Source: Pseudisothecium myosuroides
Lineage: Eukaryota; Streptophyta; Bryopsida; Hypnales; Lembophyllaceae
Assembly (NCBI GenBank): GCA_951799445.1
Contig: OX637291.1
Location: 4,280,501-4,344,500 of the forward strand
Length of the DNA: 64,000 bases
Direction of reading: 5' to 3'
The translations under genes were made by a program, and so were the position numbers. This document shows, one piece after another, positions 1-10,769 of this stretch. Below the pieces are notes generated by a model. That model did not search any database, was not told the DNA's origin, and saw only the letters and a list, made by a program, of their open reading frames with translations. How positions within the stretch are numbered: position 1 is the first letter of the stretch; each line of letters starts with the position of its first letter.

Positions 1-1061
1 GTGGCTACCTTTCCCTCTCCTAGCCGCACGTCCCGTTTCTCACCTTCGCTCTTCCGATCTCAACCGGAATACCTCTAAACCTGCAACGCACACTAAAGCG
101 CTGCGCGCCCTAACACACTAACACGCACACACAAACCAACTCAAAACAAGAAAGCAAAACGCTGGGAAGAGAGGCTAAGTACGCGCTGGAGCGAGATTTC
201 CGCAAATGAAGATTGAAAAAGAGTGGCCACTGGATTGGTCAGCCCATATATAGTCTAATCTGTCATCATGACCAAATCCGTTCCTGACCCATTCCGATCC
301 AACTCAGATCCGTTCTAACTCTAATCCGGTTCAGATTCAGATCAAATCCGGATTGTCATCTATTCCGTTCCATTAGTTAATTTCCGGTTATTGGTTACCT
401 CCTACTTGAATCCGGATCCCAGATCACGGTTTCCGTTCCAAGATTTAGATAACTTACAAAAAACCAAAAATTTACCTTGCGACACAGACCTTCCGGTGAG
501 TGGGGATTTTCCGCTGGCGGTCGCTTATCTCCGCTCGGAACCCTCCCTGGATTCCGGACTCGCATCCGCACCACTCCTTAGAACCGGATCATCGTTACGG
601 CAATTTAAAGGTACCACGCACAAGTCCTTACTCACAAGTCTAGTAAAGTTTCCTCACAAACTTACTCGCTCAAATCAGGTCTAACTAATTTTCAACCCGG
701 ATTCCCCCACACCCGCCCTCTCTCACACTTTCGACACTCATAAACGACTCAAGAAATCGCACACATAGCCAGAAATCCGAATGTCCACTTAGTGGCTCAG
801 ATTAGAGAAAAGAGAATATGAACATAAACTAATGCACACAAAATGGGCAAGGCTGGAATGAAAGGGCAACAAGCTGCCCTCCACTTAAAAAGCCAAAACA
901 AAAAGCCAAAAAAAGAACACCTGAAAATCCAGGTGACCAATCAGTAACCAACCGTAATATCCGGAAAGTTCAAAGTCAACTACTCCTAAAAATCCGGAAT
1001 CGGGCCCCACGCACGGAAAATCCGCTCCAGATTAAAAATCCTAATACTGCAAATATACTAA
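1..1061. other. Non-coding left edge, possible LTR or UTR of the gag-like element
   Basis: I see no convincing gene here. The stretch is unusually rich in the words TCCGG and ATCCGG, as is the gag-like ORF to its right, and a similar run (about 3200-3330) lies on the far side of that ORF. Phrases such as 'cattccgatccaactc' near 288 and 'cgttccgatccgaccc' near 3210 resemble each other. This would fit LTR or UTR sequence of one element spanning roughly 1-3330. I could not define LTR ends, a primer-binding site or a target-site duplication, and the element may run off the window. Confidence 0.35.
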
Positions 1062-1253
1062 CTACTTTCCCCGCTTTGATTTCTTCGCGCTGCTACTTGG
1101 CCCTGCAGGTGGTTTCCTGCTCCCTTTCGGTGGAGTGGACTTCGTTGCAGCCCGGGTCGGAATCTTCCGCTGGATCGGCGGCGGGTCGTCATCCGAAGCC
1201 GTCGCATCCCCGGAAGTGAATTCTCCCTTCTCGGACTCCTGGATCATCTCCAC
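1062..1253 (-). CDS. Short basic ORF overlapping the gag-like ORF in the -1 frame
   Basis: The 63-codon frame overlaps the last ten bases of the gag-like ORF, shifted by -1. It has no upstream ATG of its own apart from one at about 1247. It ends in a strongly basic tail (SSSAKKSKRGK) and is rich in Pro, Ser and Thr, like the C-terminal region of the preceding protein. I read it as the original C-terminus cut off by a small indel. No slippery heptamer is visible at the junction, so programmed frameshifting is less likely. Confidence 0.3.
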   Translation of the reverse strand: MEMIQESEKGEFTSGDATASDDDPPPIQRKIPTRAATKSTPPKGSRKPPAGPSSSAKKSKRGK

Positions 1254-2950
1254 TCTGGCGAATCGTCCAGCTGAATCGGTGTTGTATTCCTCTTGGGCAA
1301 TGCCTTCTGCATATGAGTAAAGTCGACCGGACTGGTCCGAGCCGGGTTTGACAAGGCTCCCATCCGTTGGATTAAATCGCTCCTGACGGATGTTCCGGAT
1401 GCCGGAACAGCACTCCCTGCTACTACCGGAATCGACTGGATACTCCTCGTCTGGCCGAACTTAGTGGTCCTCGTCTGGATCCGTGCCTGACTTGGAGTAG
1501 GTCTTGGAGATGGCTGTAGACCAATCCCTGACCCCGGCTTCTGGGGCGTCTTCAACAAGTCAACGTTGGGCAGCTCCGGAAAGTGGGTGAAATCCAATGG
1601 CTTGTTCGGGTCGAGGTGCCCCAACAGTTGCGCCATCTCCTTCAAAATACCTTCCATCCGGGCCTGGAAGTCCACCAAGATCGTTACCACCTTGGATCCG
1701 GATAAGTGGCCTATGCCACTCAGCTGATTGCTGAAGAGTCGGGATTTAACAACAGCTTCCGCGGGCTGTTCCACCAACGCGGTCAAATTGTGGACGAGTT
1801 GGAGAGCTTCCGTCTCCTTCTGCCGTGCAACTGCGGCATCCGTATCCGCCCAGTTCACCCAACCTAACAAGTCATCCCTTTCCTTCTCCAAGCTCTTGAT
1901 CCGCTCGTCCTTCTCACGAATCAAATCCGGGCTCGGTAGTTTCCGGATCTGATTTATGATATCTTCCGGCTCCACCTTCAGCTCCGCAGCAATCCCCAGC
2001 ATCATGTCTGACATCCCGAAATACATGTGCTTGGCCTCCTCCATCCACTGCGTTCCGGCGTCGAAGAAGTCCGACTGTATTTCCGGTTCCGGGGGTTGAC
2101 TCGGCTCTTTTTTTTCTGGGGTCAACTGTTCCACTCTCGAGTTCGGATTGGTCGACTTCCTTCTCTTCTCCGGTTTGTCGACCAGGTCCTGCTGCTGCGT
2201 TTCTTCTTCCTCGTCGTCGTCTTCTTCTTCTTCCTCTTCCTCTCTCTCGATTGGAGTATCCGGTGGAATTTCGTGCGTGAGACCATACTTCACTATTTCC
2301 AATCCGGTGTTGTAAATCACCACCTCTTCACTAGTCAGCACCTCCTGATGGTGGTACAAGTGAAACAGGTACGGACTGAGAAGACTCGGCTTTCCCTTCC
2401 CTACGTGCGACACCAGTTTCTTCACTATACCGGCTAGGACTTTCCCCCAGTGGACTACCTTATCTTCTAAAGCTCCAAAGATGGTGTTGGCCACCGTAAC
2501 CGTAACTCGGGTGGGCTTTTCCAGATACATGATCGGAATCAAAAATTCCGGCAACCGTTTCTGCCTAGCGTCCTTACAGTCACTCACGGGGTATCCGTCC
2601 TTAGTGGTAACCGGATTACGGAACTTCCCAATCCCGTACGTCTCTACTCGAGAACCTAATTTGGACCCGTTCTTCTCAAACCCGTATACGTCAGCCCATA
2701 CATCCGCCGTCCATGCTCCGGGTTGGCCTCTCACAGTCAACTCAAACTGATTTGGGACCCCTGAGATCAGCTGCTCCAGCATCTCCGTGTCCTTAACATT
2801 CCACGGTCGGTGGATTAAACCTACGCACCCCATCCGGGTCAGATCTGTTTCTAACTCCTTCCGGTGCGTTGGGTCGGTGGGAATAGCCGGTCTAATTATC
2901 CGAGCTGTGACAGAAGGTCGATGCGCTACCGGTTTGCTGGACTCCGCCAT
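1244..2950 (-). CDS. Gag-like retroelement protein (plant transposon-protein-like), 568 aa
   Basis: This is an uninterrupted 568-codon frame starting at an ATG. The N-terminal ~230 residues hold a globular region with the phrases LLSPYLFHLYHHQEVLT and GLEIVKYGLTHEIPPDTP, which resemble the 'putative plant transposon protein' capsid-like domain found in plant LTR elements. An acidic run of Glu/Asp follows at about residues 237-256, then a predicted coiled coil (about 345-410, IREKDERIKSLEKERDDL) and a Pro/Ser/Thr-rich tail. No protease, reverse transcriptase or integrase is visible nearby, so this is either a gag-only non-autonomous element or a fragment. Higher GC than its surroundings supports real coding. 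The family assignment rests on recognition by eye. Confidence 0.6.
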   Translation of the reverse strand: MAESSKPVAHRPSVTARIIRPAIPTDPTHRKELETDLTRMGCVGLIHRPWNVKDTEMLEQLISGVPNQFELTVRGQPGAWTADVWADVYGFEKNGSKLGSRVETYGIGKFRNPVTTKDGYPVSDCKDARQKRLPEFLIPIMYLEKPTRVTVTVANTIFGALEDKVVHWGKVLAGIVKKLVSHVGKGKPSLLSPYLFHLYHHQEVLTSEEVVIYNTGLEIVKYGLTHEIPPDTPIEREEEEEEEDDDEEEETQQQDLVDKPEKRRKSTNPNSRVEQLTPEKKEPSQPPEPEIQSDFFDAGTQWMEEAKHMYFGMSDMMLGIAAELKVEPEDIINQIRKLPSPDLIREKDERIKSLEKERDDLLGWVNWADTDAAVARQKETEALQLVHNLTALVEQPAEAVVKSRLFSNQLSGIGHLSGSKVVTILVDFQARMEGILKEMAQLLGHLDPNKPLDFTHFPELPNVDLLKTPQKPGSGIGLQPSPRPTPSQARIQTRTTKFGQTRSIQSIPVVAGSAVPASGTSVRSDLIQRMGALSNPARTSPVDFTHMQKALPKRNTTPIQLDDSPEWR

Positions 2951-3555
2951 AGTTCACCGACACCGACTACTAAATCCGGTACAATCGGCACCGACCTCAC
3001 CCGTCTCTCCCTGTCGCGATCTCTAACTCACCACTCTTTCTCTTAGCTAAGTGCGCAAGACAATCAGCAAAGTGAAGAATGAGAAAGATTAGGTCTGGCG
3101 AAGGTTTAAGTACTAGTCGAGCTGCCGACCGTTCCCCTTGGCGAACGGAAAGAGGTCCGTTCTCGTAACGGTTCCCTAGCAGCGTAGGTTGGATACCTAT
3201 TTCGTAGCTCGTTCCGATCCGACCCAACTCGGATTTAAGATCTGTTCCTGCTCTCGAAAGAACCCGGTTTAAAGGATCTAAAATCTCGGATTCTAACTAT
3301 CCGGAATCTATCTGTATCCGGATCTAATTTCTTACTTCTTACCAAAGTTTTGAAATTTTTGACTAACTCCTACCCTATTTCTAAGCTACATTTCTCCCTA
3401 ATGAGTTTCCGTGCTCCCACATGACCATTCCAAAAATCACATGAATGCAAAATAACTCTAGAATAGAATAAGGTGCAAGAATGTAGTGGCCCTTTTAGTC
3501 TCACTACATGCATTAGAAAATCAAGTAATAACAATAGTATCTGAAACAAATGGGA
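2951..3555. other. Non-coding stretch upstream of the gag-like ORF
   Basis: No supported gene. It contains the TCCGG-rich tract near 3200-3330 noted for the left edge, then plain AT-rich sequence up to the 3' end of the methyltransferase gene. Confidence 0.4.
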
Positions 3556-6500
3556 TCAATTCGACCCAATACCACATATGGGAGAAGAATGATCACTAAC
3601 TTGACTACTATCACTGCATGTAAGCCCTGGTGTTTCAACATCAGCTTCAAGGTCTAAAAAGTTCTTGACAACAACATTGTATGAACGACGTTTGGTAATG
3701 AAAATGGGTGATGGGGCCTCTGCCATAGCTGTCGCTAGAGTCTCAATATAACATGGCAAACTCTTGGGACTAGGAGAAGGCGATAGCACAAAATGTCGGA
3801 GAGGATTGCCTCTACAAGATGCAATGAATAAACAATTAGAAATTAAATTAATTTTGAGATATTACACAATACAAAAAAAACTTAGACATGCTTAAAAACA
3901 ACAATGAACTTATTTACAGCAACGTCTCTTTTGGGGCCTTGTAGAAGGCCTCACAACGTCCTCGTCATTAGAATCGTCAAGCACTATAGGCAAAGGATGC
4001 TTAGTTTGGATGGTGGCAGTAGAAGCAAGAGGTTTGTTCAAAGGTTGAAGGACAGCTTTGAAAATCTCACTGTCGCTCTCCAAAGCCACCAAATGACGTC
4101 CAATATTGCGGCATGCATGAATGGAGGCCCCTGTTCATTGCATGCAACATCATTAGTTGCAGGAAACATGTTACACACAATGTAATAAAAACATAGTTTG
4201 AATAATGAAAACTCAAGGGAGGTACCTGTAGATGCATAACAATCTAGCACAACATCACCCGGTTTTGAAAATGCCTCTATTAGTAGCTGTACAAACAGAG
4301 GATCCTTCTCACGGGCACCTCTCCATGGAACAGCACCATTCATGAGCTGAGTCTGCAAGGAAGTGAAGTTGTGAAGTAGGTCCACTTCTTCAAGGTTTGT
4401 GCCTGCATTGCTAAGTTGCTGGTTCACATAGATTGAGAACTTAGACTCCACCGATGTTTCCTCCCATTTTCTTCGTACAAAAAGAAGGATCCGAAAGCGT
4501 TGTGACTGCCAAGGATAAACAAGTATGAAGATTAATACTTGACAAATACAATGTTGCTAGAAGTAGATTCAAACATCAAAATTTATAAATGAAGGCAATT
4601 TTAATGGAGCTTATCCAACGTTTGTTTTTTTTGTAGCTGGAAAGCTTCAACTCATTCACGCCCAACCAAGAGTCAAGCAGACGGAAGCCATAAGTATCGG
4701 CATGCTCAAGTGAAAATTCTTTTACCTTCCCATTCTCTGGGTGGAACAATAAAATTGCTCCATCATCATGAATATACTCTGAAGCGAACTCAAAGATGGG
4801 TTCAATAACTTCCTCTGGATTCAACACATTCCAAACAAGAACATGCGAAGGTGGAACTAAGACATTGGAGACCGATAGTCCATCCGGAATATTAGCAACA
4901 ACCAAGTCCAAACATGGATCATGGGTCACGTGACCTCCAAAAGTTTGCACCCGTTCCTTCCCAACCTTGACATTAGAAAATACACATTCTTAGATATATG
5001 AATGCATTGCAATGCCATATTTATAACTTCATATGAAATTAAAAAGAGAGAATTAGAACAAGGCTAGAGAACATAGATCTTACCTTCTTTGCAAAATCAA
5101 GCATTTCATCCCATGTTGATGTATTGTCCCCTGTCTTCTCTTTGACGCTAAGCATTGCAGAAATTGATGATGGTAGAACTAGACCTTGAGGCTCAATACC
5201 ATGCCTATCGGGTTGAATTGTTGATCTAGCAATGTACTCTAATGAAGCAAAAACATCTGTTGTAATAGACATCAAAGTTGGGGGGCAATGGGAGCGAGCA
5301 GTATTAATCACTTCATAAGTAGTGGGAGGCACAAGAGAAGGAAGAGGTGCAAAAACGGATGCTGGCACAGACGAAGAGGGAGTATCGTCCTTTGTGGTAG
5401 TAGCTTTCACCATCGTCTTTGTAGCCTTCTTCTCCTTTGGCTTGCGCCCCTTCTTCACTGGTACAACCTCTTCAGGTTCCTCCTCTTCATCTAAAAACTT
5501 CTCTTGTGTGGCTGTTTTGGAATGGTCTTTAGCGGCTTCTTTCTCAAGTCCTTCAAGAGCTGGAGCAAAGATCCTTGGACACTCTAGGTACCAAGGACAA
5601 GCTTGGAGTTCTTGAACAAAATACCCTCGCTGTTGAGTCAAGGTGAACATACAGCCCTTCAAAGACGTGTCAAGCCACCTTCTAAAAAGCTTTGGCATGA
5701 ATTTTCTGTCAATCCCACCTTTTTGAACCAGCTCTCGCTTGAAATATCTGAAATCATAGAATAGGGGTGATTATTGCAATGACAAAGATACAAATATGAT
5801 AATTTTATGAATTTGATAAGCAAGTCATATTTACATAAATAAATATAATTGAAGTGAAGGATATACCTGTATAGAACCCTCTTCAATGCAACATCTGTAC
5901 CCTCTTGGTCTTTGAAAGGAGTAGACCTCGAATATGAAGAGTCCTTCTTGAAGAGCCACCAAAAAGCATGATCCCATAACACAATGCGCCATGTCTCTAC
6001 ATAATCTCCAATCTTGTCTAACTCATCGTTGGCACTCCAATGAACCTCAATATTTTCAGACTTGATGATGCTTGCGAATTCCGCTTTGGCTTCTTCTTCC
6101 AACTACAAAGAATTCAAGAAATATAAGTATGAAGACATTGTTAAGGCAAAACATATCATGGAACAACCATAAGATAAAAATCAAAATATTTATAAACTTA
6201 TAAAATGTAAGTATAAAATATGTAGATGAAAGAAAAAGTTCATAATATACCTCAGCCCAAAAAGTAGCCTTAGAGAGCCATGTCTCTAAAGTCAATGTGT
6301 TAAAACCTCGGGGGGGGCACCTAGTATTTTACTACAAACCACGTGCGAACAAGTGGTTTCTAATGAACTATAATTTCAACTTAAAATTTTGAGGGTTGCT
6401 TAATAATGACTATAGGTTTCTATTGCCAAAATTTCAAACTAAAATAATAGTTGAAATGATTTGTACAAGAGGTTGAAAATGGCCTAAAACGGCATGTTTT

Positions 6501-8531
6501 TCAACTCAAATATTTATAGAGATCACATTTAGATGACCATTGCATCAATACTCAACTCAAAATGAACTTTCAATAGAGAACTATTTTTAGGAATTTTTTT
6601 TTCATTTTTTAGACAATTTTTTAGGATATAATATAGGGGTGTGAAAGTTATTTTTCAGTTGTACATTGTATCTAATTACTTCAAAAATTTGTAACTAATT
6701 ATCATTAACAAATAAAAATATCAATAATTCAAAACATAAACTTTTGAAGTAGGAAAATCTAGTCATATTTTTTTATTTCATTTTATTTAAATTTTAGGAT
6801 ATAATATAGGGGGTCCAAAGTTTTGTTTGCACGTGTTTTCTAATGGACACTCTAAGTGACCCCCCCGAGGTTAAAACCAAGGGCTGGAAATCTAAAGCCC
6901 TCTCTAGAAGTCTCGCTGGAGTTCCACCACCGAAGCCAACGAACCTTGTGGTTTGGCTGAACTACACATGTAGATATCCTTTGAAGTTTCTCCAATGACA
7001 TCTCAGACTTCTTGTTGGCGCTGTAATGCACGTTAATCTGAAATTTCAAAAGACAAAACCTTAGTCAAAACCAAAACCAAAAGTAATCATAGAAGCCATT
7101 CATTTGGAAGTAGAAAGAATTATATACCTCTTCTAGAAATCCAATGCCATTTTTTGGATTTGCAACGGCTGATTGCTTATCAAACTCTATTCGAAAACCT
7201 TTGATAGCTGCAGTGGTGTCTTGAGTCATAGCATCATGAACTCCCTTTGGAGTTCGATCTTGCAATTGTGTCTTCTCGTAATACGTTCGCACTGCTGCAT
7301 CTGAAACAACAGCAATTTCTTGCTGTACATGAAAAATAAAAATGTTAAATGAATACAAAATAAATTCTACAAATTACCAGAAATGAATGAATTTTTTTTG
7401 CAAATAAAAGACACTCACCCTGTGAAGGAATTGTATGAAGACATTCGATGTCAATGGATACCAAGCACCTGACAGTTTCCTATTTTCGCATTTTTTGTAA
7501 TCTTCATCGTTTAAAAGACCCTTGAAGTCTTCTAATTTCAAGTTGCCATAGTAACTCATCCTATGCAACTGCTGAGCCAAGTTGCTCTTGACATGAGAAT
7601 GCTCCGTAGACCTGCAAATACCAATACAAATCGAATGTAAGATGAATGAATTTGAAAGTATAAAGTATAATAACATATCAAAAGAAGTGGTAAAGTACAA
7701 AAGAGTTTTTTTACCAAACTCACCAATTAATGTCGTTCATAGCCTCCAATAGAATGCATGTCCGACCTTCTAATACTAGAAGCATATAATCAACGGGCAT
7801 ATGCCACAAGCGCTCATGACGATGCATCCTGTGTATGTAATCAACCCAAGTTGCTAGTCTATGATTGCCATCCCATCCAAAATATATGGTTTGTCAAATG
7901 TGAGATGGATGGCTGAGACTACAACCATTTCTCAAATTGGTCATTCTCTTGTATCCAGCATTCATCCCATGTCTCCACGATCTCGGGGGTTACCAACTTG
8001 CAAAGTCCCTTGTCATTCGTTGTCGCCACATAGAATACACGATCATTTGGTCGATATCCACGAGCAAAGTCTGCCTCCAATTGTTTCACCTGACTCTGAA
8101 GAAGAGGACGCACCAATGGAAGCCCAATCATCCTACACAAAGGAATATCAAATCGGGATCCTGGACCACCACCATCGAATAGCATACTCTTGATGACGGC
8201 GTTGGAGTCAAATTTTTGACCAATTCGCACATCCTGCTCCACCTCTTCTACTATTCGCCCCTCAAAAGTAGGATCAACACTTTGACTTTCAACGATGGTG
8301 GGAGCCTACAATGAATAGGACATTCAAAACAAATTAGAGTTAATAGTAAAAAATCATTGAAAGTTGAAGCAAATTGAATGACAACTATGATACAAGAACG
8401 ATTGATGCAACATCCATGCAAAGATAATAAGAAATGTATCTAACCTCAGGAATGCTAATCACAGGTTCAGAATCATTGTTGATGACGCGTTCCAACTGCT
8501 CCACTTGTGTAAGCCCTCCATCAACGTCCAT
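3556..8531 (-). pseudogene. ParB-like domain + N6/N4-type DNA methyltransferase gene, 11 exons, disrupted
   Basis: Likely exons on the minus strand, with GT/AG borders: 8531-8445, 8305-7725, 7611-7419, 7322-7128, 7037-6251 (interrupted), 6102-5867, 5747-5084, 4965-4620, 4505-4226, 4130-3918, 3809-3556. Exon 2 carries a ParB-like domain: RPLLQSQVKQLEADFARGY followed by KPYILDG and, after a frameshift, NHRLATWVDYI, matching the GxxR motif region. Exon 7 has a long charged linker with an AT-hook-like KKGRKPKEKK. Exon 8 holds a degenerate motif IV (DLVVANIPDG). Exons 9/10 hold a motif-I-like VLDCYASTG followed by GRHLVALESDSEIFKAV, the usual C-terminal end of N6_N4 methylases. Motif IV before motif I is the beta-class order. 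Three lesions are visible: one missing A near 7922, a GATGG-type 5-bp duplication near 7876, and a hAT-like MITE in exon 5. Allowing for these, the exon lengths sum to 1087 whole codons. Motif IV lacks the usual DPPY/NPPY residues, so catalysis is doubtful even in the intact form. The last intron (donor at 3917) is the least certain; otherwise a stop falls at 3910-3912. Confidence 0.75.
6308..6870. mobile_element. hAT-like MITE (563 bp) inside exon 5 of the ParB-methyltransferase gene
   Basis: The ends are inverted: TCGGGGGGGGCACCTAG on the left, and CTAAGTGACCCCCCCGAGG on the right. They are flanked by an exact 8-bp duplication TTAAAACC (6300-6307 and 6871-6878). A CACGTGC block near each end extends the inverted repeat. 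Eight-base duplications are typical of hAT elements. There is no coding potential. Taking out the element plus one duplication joins GLY-PHE-ASN to THR-LEU-THR in one frame, so the insertion broke a coding exon. A much larger relative with the same ends lies at 31362-36304. Confidence 0.85.
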
Positions 8532-8586
8532 GAAGCTCTATTTTCAAAAATAGAAAAGATACACTTGTTACATTTACCTTAAAAAA

Positions 8587-10130
8587 TAACTCAGAATTGT
8601 GACCTCGTCAACGAGGCCATAAAATTCAGCCCAAATGAACAATCCAAAACAAATAAGAAACATGCATCCTCACCTTGTATCGTCCAAGTGAGACCCTAAA
8701 TAGTTTAGAATTAACACCTCGTCAATGAGGCCATGAAATTGAACCCAAAATCTCAAATCAACAATTCAAAATGAAAATGTAACCTCAATTTGTATTGTAC
8801 AAGGGAGATCCTAAATCATCTAGAATCGTGACCTTGTCAACAAGGTGAAAAAATTCAGCTCAAATCAGCAATTCAAAATAGAATAAAAAACATTCATCCT
8901 CAATTTTTATTGTGTAAAGGAGATCCTAAATAGTCTAGAATTGTAACCTCGTCAACGAGGTGAAGAAATTCAGCCCAAATCATCAATCCAAAATAGAATT
9001 AGAAACGTTCATTTTCAGTTTGTATTGTGTGAGTGAGACCCCAAATAGTCTAGAATTGTGACCTCGTCAACGAGGTGAAGAAATTCAGCCCAAATCAGCA
9101 ATCTAAAATGGAATTAGAAATGTGCATCCTCAATTTGTATTGTGTGAGTGAGACCCCAAATAGTCTAGAATTGTGACCTCGTCAACGAGGTGAAGAAATT
9201 CAGTCCAAATCAGCAATCTAAAATGGAATTAGAAATGTGCATTCTCAATTTATATTGTGTGAGTGAGACCCCAAATAGTCTAGAATTGTGACCTCATCAA
9301 TGAGGTGAAGAAATTCAGCCCAAATCAGCAATCTAAAATGGAATTAGAAATGTGCATCCTCAATTTATATTGTGTGAGTGAGACCCCAAATAGTCTAGAA
9401 TTGTGACCTCATCAATGAGGTGAAGAAATTCAGCCCAAATCAGCAATCTAAAATGGAATTAGAAATGTGCATCCTCAATTTGTATTGTGTGAGTGAGACC
9501 CCAAAAGTCTAGAATTGTGACCTCGTCAACGAGGTGAAGAAATTCAGCCCAAATCAGCAATCTAAAATGGAATTAGAAATGTGCATTCTCAATTTGTATT
9601 GTGTGAGTGAGACCCCAAAAGTCTAGAATTGTGACCTCGTCAACGAGGTGAAGAAATTCAGCCCAAATCAGCAATCTAAAATGGAATTAGAAATGTGCAT
9701 TCTCAATTTGTATTGTGTGAGTGAGACCCCAAATAGTCTAGAATTGTGACCTCGTCAACAAGGTGACAAAATTCAACCCAAATCAGCAATCTAAAATGGA
9801 ATTAGAAATGTGCATTCTCAATTTGTATTGTGTGAGTGAGACCCTAAATAGTCTGGAATTGTGACCTCGTCAACCAGGTGAAAAAATTCAGCCCTAAAAT
9901 CCAAATCAGCAATTGAAAGTGAAAATTAGCAACGAGCATCTTCACCTTGTATCATATAGGTGAGACTCTAAACAATTTAGAAATTGACACCTCGTCAACG
10001 AGGTCAAGAAATTCAGCCCAAATCAACAGTTCCTAGTGAAAATTAGCAACATGCATCTTCAACTTGTATCATGTAAGTGAGACTCTAAACAATTTAGAAA
10101 TTAACACCTCGTCAACAAGGGCAAGAAAGC
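8587..10130. repeat. Tandem array, about 14 copies of a 115-bp unit, each with a palindrome
   Basis: The block containing ACCTCGTCAACGAGG recurs at about 8602, 8716, 8831, 8946, 9061, 9176, 9291, 9406, 9520, 9634, 9749, 9864, 9980 and 10095: a 115-bp period with a few 114-bp units. The central copies (about 9000-9850) are nearly identical, while the outer ones are more diverged, as expected from unequal exchange. Every unit keeps the dyad CCTCGT-CA-ACGAGG or a close variant; in some copies both arms have changed in step (CCTCATCAATGAGG, CCTTGTCAACAAGG). The array lies between the ATG of the ParB-methyltransferase gene (8531, -) and the divergent MULE gene (10770, +). Confidence 0.9.
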
Positions 10131-10769
10131 AAGCGTCTAAACATCTTTAATTTCTCTGACTGCTTCTTACTAGAAAAGAGAAGACCTGCCTTACGTCTCT
10201 TCCTACGATGACCCTCTGGCATCCCTCCAATTGAAAACACTACAAGAAAACAAATTCTACTTACTTGTTGCCAACTCTGCAATCTCTTCAATATATAGCA
10301 TTTTTAGACTGATGAATGTATTTTCATCCGATTAATTAGAACTTCTCCGGATAGAACGACATTTATAGTTTACCAAAATGTAAACGGTCACTAAGATCAT
10401 CCCTTCTTTCTTAAAGGTAGTAAGTGCATCTCCTATTTTTGAACACTTCACATGTTCTACGAATTTTGAATTCCTCTTGTTTATGAGTTAGGTAAGCTTC
10501 ATTGATTGCTTTAAAAGCAATTTACCTTAAGAAAGATTTGTGCGGCTATTTAAGATACACAATATTTGGGATAACTGACAGTAGAACATTCTAACAACTA
10601 ACGATCACATTACGGGTCTGTGGTCCTATCTTTATGAATTCAAGTTACAGAACAATTTTATACCCTTATATTTTCTAATTCAGAACACCTTCACTCTCTT
10701 GATCTTTGCATTCTACCTGGTTTCTGTCATTTTACTCTGATTTCAAGTGTATCCTTCATTTATGCATCA
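10131..10769. other. Intergenic, upstream of the MULE transposase gene
   Basis: AT-rich sequence with no ORF. A CACTACAAGAAAA word near 10241 looks like a CACTA terminus, but I found no partner end. The stretch presumably contains the promoter of the transposase gene; no clear TATA box could be singled out. Confidence 0.35.

Noticed and set aside
2027..2437. 136-codon plus-strand ORF
   Set aside because: Antisense shadow of the acidic region of the gag-like ORF, giving low-complexity Phe/Leu runs.
6308..6870. Intron in the methyltransferase gene
   Set aside because: Its ends are CCTCGGGG and CCCCGA on the coding strand with no GT/AG, and it has an 8-bp target duplication.
8587..10130. CRISPR-like array
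   Set aside because: Whole 115-bp units repeat without unique spacers, there are no cas genes and the DNA is eukaryotic; it is a tandem satellite.
10239..10260. CACTA element starting CACTACAAGAAAA
   Set aside because: No matching right terminus or 3-bp duplication found.
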